From positions 1 through 8,031 of the forward strand of contig CALHTV010000119.1 in assembly GCA_938039765.1 (NCBI GenBank): a stretch of 8,031 nucleotides of DNA, read 5' to 3'. Positions 6,977-8,031 of this stretch are shown piece after piece. This stretch comes from an uncultured Dictyoglomus sp. (GTDB lineage Bacteria; Dictyoglomota; Dictyoglomia; Dictyoglomales; Dictyoglomaceae). Both the position numbers and the translations under genes were made by a program. Position 1 is the stretch's first letter, and every line of letters begins with the position of its first letter. Under the pieces are notes generated by a model. The model did no database searches and had not been told where the DNA came from. It saw only the letters and a list, made by a program, of their open reading frames with translations.

Positions 6977-7633
6977 TCACTCATGTAGCTCTTTTAACTC
7001 TCCGGTCTCCATATAGTAAATTCTTTCAGCTACATTAGTAACATGGTCAGCAATTCTTTCTAAAAATCTTGCTATCATTAAGAGCTTTATCTGTTGAGGA
7101 GCTGTTTCAGGAGCATGTTCTATCTCTTCTACTATTTCATCGTATATTTTATAGTAAGTTCTGTCTATAGCATCGTCCTGTTCCACTACACTCATGATAA
7201 AGTTTATATCTCTATTTACGAAAGCGGCTAAGGAATCGCATAGAATTTTCTCTACTAATTCGAACATATTTATTAAATTTTGGTTGATAGGTAGAGGAGG
7301 CATTTTAATAAATTCTCGGGTAAACTTAGCTATATCTACACAATAGTCTCCCATTCTCTCAATATCACTTATTATTTTCATTGTAGCAGCAATTACTCTT
7401 AAGTCGTGAGCCATGGGCTGTTGAAGAGCAAGGAGTTTAAGGCATTTATCTTCAATTTCCCAATTGTATTTATCTACTATATCATCCATATCAATAACTT
7501 CTTCTGCAAGCTCTTCATCTTTTTTAAGAAGAGCAGACTTGCTTTTTTCTAACATCTCTTTTACTTTACTTCCCATCTCCATAAGGGAATTTTCTAATCT
7601 TTTTAACTCTTCAATAAAGTTCTGTCTTAGCAA
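6977..7633 (-). CDS. phoU: Phosphate signalling/transport regulator PhoU
   Basis: PhoU links the Pst transporter to the PhoR-type sensor kinase and restrains phosphate uptake and the Pho response when phosphate is plentiful. From the TTG at 7633 the protein has 218 residues, the normal PhoU length, and is entirely helical in appearance, with two repeated three-helix domains. The two metal-binding helix motifs are clear: SDIERMGDYCVDIAK at 89-103 and RFLERIADHVTNVAERIYY at 189-207, each with the E/DxxxD pattern. AHDLRVIAATMKI (75-87) before the first motif is equally typical. A longer frame reaches TTG at 7733 minus 40 (base 7693), but that adds 20 residues with no PhoU similarity, and the strong ribosome binding site fits only 7633. 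Unlike the common pstSCAB-phoU order, this gene is on the opposite strand, converging on pstB with no gap, so it must be transcribed from its own promoter. Confidence 0.95.
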   Translation of the reverse strand: MLRQNFIEELKRLENSLMEMGSKVKEMLEKSKSALLKKDEELAEEVIDMDDIVDKYNWEIEDKCLKLLALQQPMAHDLRVIAATMKIISDIERMGDYCVDIAKFTREFIKMPPLPINQNLINMFELVEKILCDSLAAFVNRDINFIMSVVEQDDAIDRTYYKIYDEIVEEIEHAPETAPQQIKLLMIARFLERIADHVTNVAERIYYMETGELKELHE

Positions 7634-7639
7634 ATTCTT

Positions 7640-7647
7640 CCCTCCTT
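7640..7647 (-). promoter_or_regulatory. Ribosome binding site fixing the phoU TTG start
   Basis: On the minus strand AAGGAGGG occupies 7647 down to 7640, 6 bases before TTG at 7633-7631. This spacing is ideal and decides against the upstream TTG at 7693, which has no comparable site. Confidence 0.82.
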
Positions 7648-7657
7648 TTTGTAGTAT

Positions 7658-7683
7658 TTCAAAATTATAACAATAATTTTGAA
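7658..7683. repeat. Perfect 11-base inverted repeat with 4-base spacer, operator-like
   Basis: The left arm TTCAAAATTAT (7658-7668) and the right arm ATAATTTTGAA (7673-7683) are exact reverse complements around the spacer AACA. After one mismatch (7657/7684) two more pairs follow (7656/7685 and 7655/7686), so 13 of 14 positions pair. It overlaps the candidate -10 box of phoU and lies about 40-60 bases upstream of the candidate -10 for the rightward gene. A dimeric regulator binding here could control both directions. It is too AT-rich to act as a standard intrinsic terminator and no gene ends here. Confidence 0.7.
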
Positions 7684-7693
7684 GTAAATACAA
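7664..7693 (-). promoter_or_regulatory. Candidate phoU promoter
   Basis: On the minus strand a perfect TATAAT lies at 7669-7664, with TTGTAT at 7693-7688 as a -35-like element, 18 bases apart. Transcription would begin near 7657, giving a leader of about 24 bases before the TTG start. The -10 lies inside the left arm of the inverted repeat, so a bound regulator should block or modulate it. The -35 matches the consensus at only three of six positions. Confidence 0.5.
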
Positions 7694-7697
7694 GGTC

Positions 7698-7726
7698 TTT
7701 TTAATTTAGAGGATATATACTATAAT
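7698..7726 (+). promoter_or_regulatory. Candidate promoter of the rightward edge gene
   Basis: A perfect TATAAT lies at 7721-7726, with TTTTTA at 7698-7703 as a weak -35 after 17 bases. Transcription would begin near 7733, about 28 bases before the ATG at 7761. A pair of 7-base inverted arms, AATTTAG (7703-7709) and CTAAATT (7734-7740), flanks the -10 symmetrically. Confidence 0.45.
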
Positions 7727-7760
7727 AAAATCGCTAAATTGAATTGATAGGGAAGGGGAA

Positions 7761-8031
7761 ATGATTTTGGGTAAGTTTCCCAGAGGAAATGAGGTTTATA
7801 AGAAGACGCCTGCTCCTTTGATAAATTTGAAGGAACTTGTAGCTTGGTTCAGAATAGAGAAGTTTAGTGGGGTAATTTTAGGAGAAACTGGAAATATTTT
7901 AACAGAAATTCTTATTTTTGATGGTATAGTTCCTAAGGCATTCACTTATAAAGATAGTGAAATTCTTGCAGAGGATGATTATTCTATTGAAATTTTTGTA
8001 AATGATTTCTTAGCAAGGACGAGTATTATCT
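7761..8031 (+). CDS. Unrecognised protein, N-terminal part (3' end outside the window)
   Basis: An open frame of 90 codons runs from ATG at 7761 to the right edge without a stop. It has the same codon style as its neighbours, and a candidate promoter and a GGAAGGGG stretch (7751-7758) lie upstream. That stretch is only 2 bases from the ATG but 8 from an in-frame TTG at 7767, so TTG may be the real start, giving a protein beginning MGKFPRGNEVYKK. The visible part has no signal peptide or membrane span. It contains a pattern of short strands with glycine turns (FSGVILGETGNI, then ILIFDGIVPKAFTY) and an acidic stretch. The 'FDGxxxxAF' turn faintly recalls small beta-rich domains such as DUF4388, but I cannot support an assignment. 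Its divergent position from phoU across a palindrome could mean shared regulation. Confidence 0.75.
   Translation, partial: MILGKFPRGNEVYKKTPAPLINLKELVAWFRIEKFSGVILGETGNILTEILIFDGIVPKAFTYKDSEILAEDDYSIEIFVNDFLARTSII

Noticed and set aside
6983..7035. Inverted repeat ATGTAGCT (6983-6990) and AGCTACAT (7028-7035) near the 3' end of phoU as a terminator for pstB.
   Set aside because: Arms are 8 bases with a 37-base loop, no U-run follows, and both lie within phoU coding sequence; chance is the simpler explanation.
7634..7693. A 20-residue N-terminal extension of phoU from TTG at 7693.
   Set aside because: The extra residues do not resemble PhoU, they would be encoded across the palindrome and candidate promoter, and the ribosome binding site at 7640-7647 fits only the TTG at 7633.
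1..8031. tRNA, rRNA, CRISPR, transposon ends or phage attachment sites.
   Set aside because: No cloverleaf, regularly spaced repeats, transposase motifs or terminal inverted repeats were seen; base composition looks uniform across the genes.

Overview
The window is AT-rich DNA with a compact bacterial gene layout: short gaps, 4-base ATGA overlaps, strong AGGAGG-type ribosome binding sites, several TTG starts and heavy use of AGA/AGG for arginine. This suits a low-GC, probably anaerobic and possibly thermophilic bacterium. Dictyoglomus is my best guess from overall style; this is inference and no marker gene here proves it. There are nine genes: seven complete, plus one cut by each edge and a ninth complete gene on the minus strand (phoU). 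No RNA gene, CRISPR array, insertion sequence or integrase is visible, and no stretch over 300 bases lacks a gene.

Left region (1-3394, plus strand): a tightly packed group made of the 3' end of a NapH/YccM-like membrane iron-sulfur protein, a beta-CASP metallo-beta-lactamase-fold ribonuclease (CPSF/TTHA0252-like), and an exported or membrane-anchored M28 zinc aminopeptidase-like protein. The gaps are 15 bases and then a 4-base overlap, so the three are probably co-transcribed. Their functions do not form an obvious single pathway.

Centre (3395-6976, plus strand): a complete high-affinity phosphate transporter operon, pstS-pstC-pstA-pstB. PstS captures phosphate outside the inner membrane, PstC and PstA form the channel, and PstB is the ATPase. 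The 66-base leader before pstS holds a perfect TATAAT, a 10-base direct repeat and a strong ribosome binding site, and is the natural place for phosphate-responsive control.

Right region (6977-8031): phoU, the usual partner of Pst in phosphate signalling, lies on the opposite strand and converges on pstB with no base between the two stop codons. Its start is best placed at a TTG at 7633 behind an AGGAGG-type site. Upstream of phoU is a divergent intergenic region with a perfect 11-base inverted repeat overlapping a candidate phoU -10 box. A further gene of unknown function starts at about 7761 and runs off the right edge.

Nothing here looks like a wholly new system. The points most worth a second look are the detached, abutting phoU, the large palindrome at its promoter, and the unrecognised gene divergent from it.
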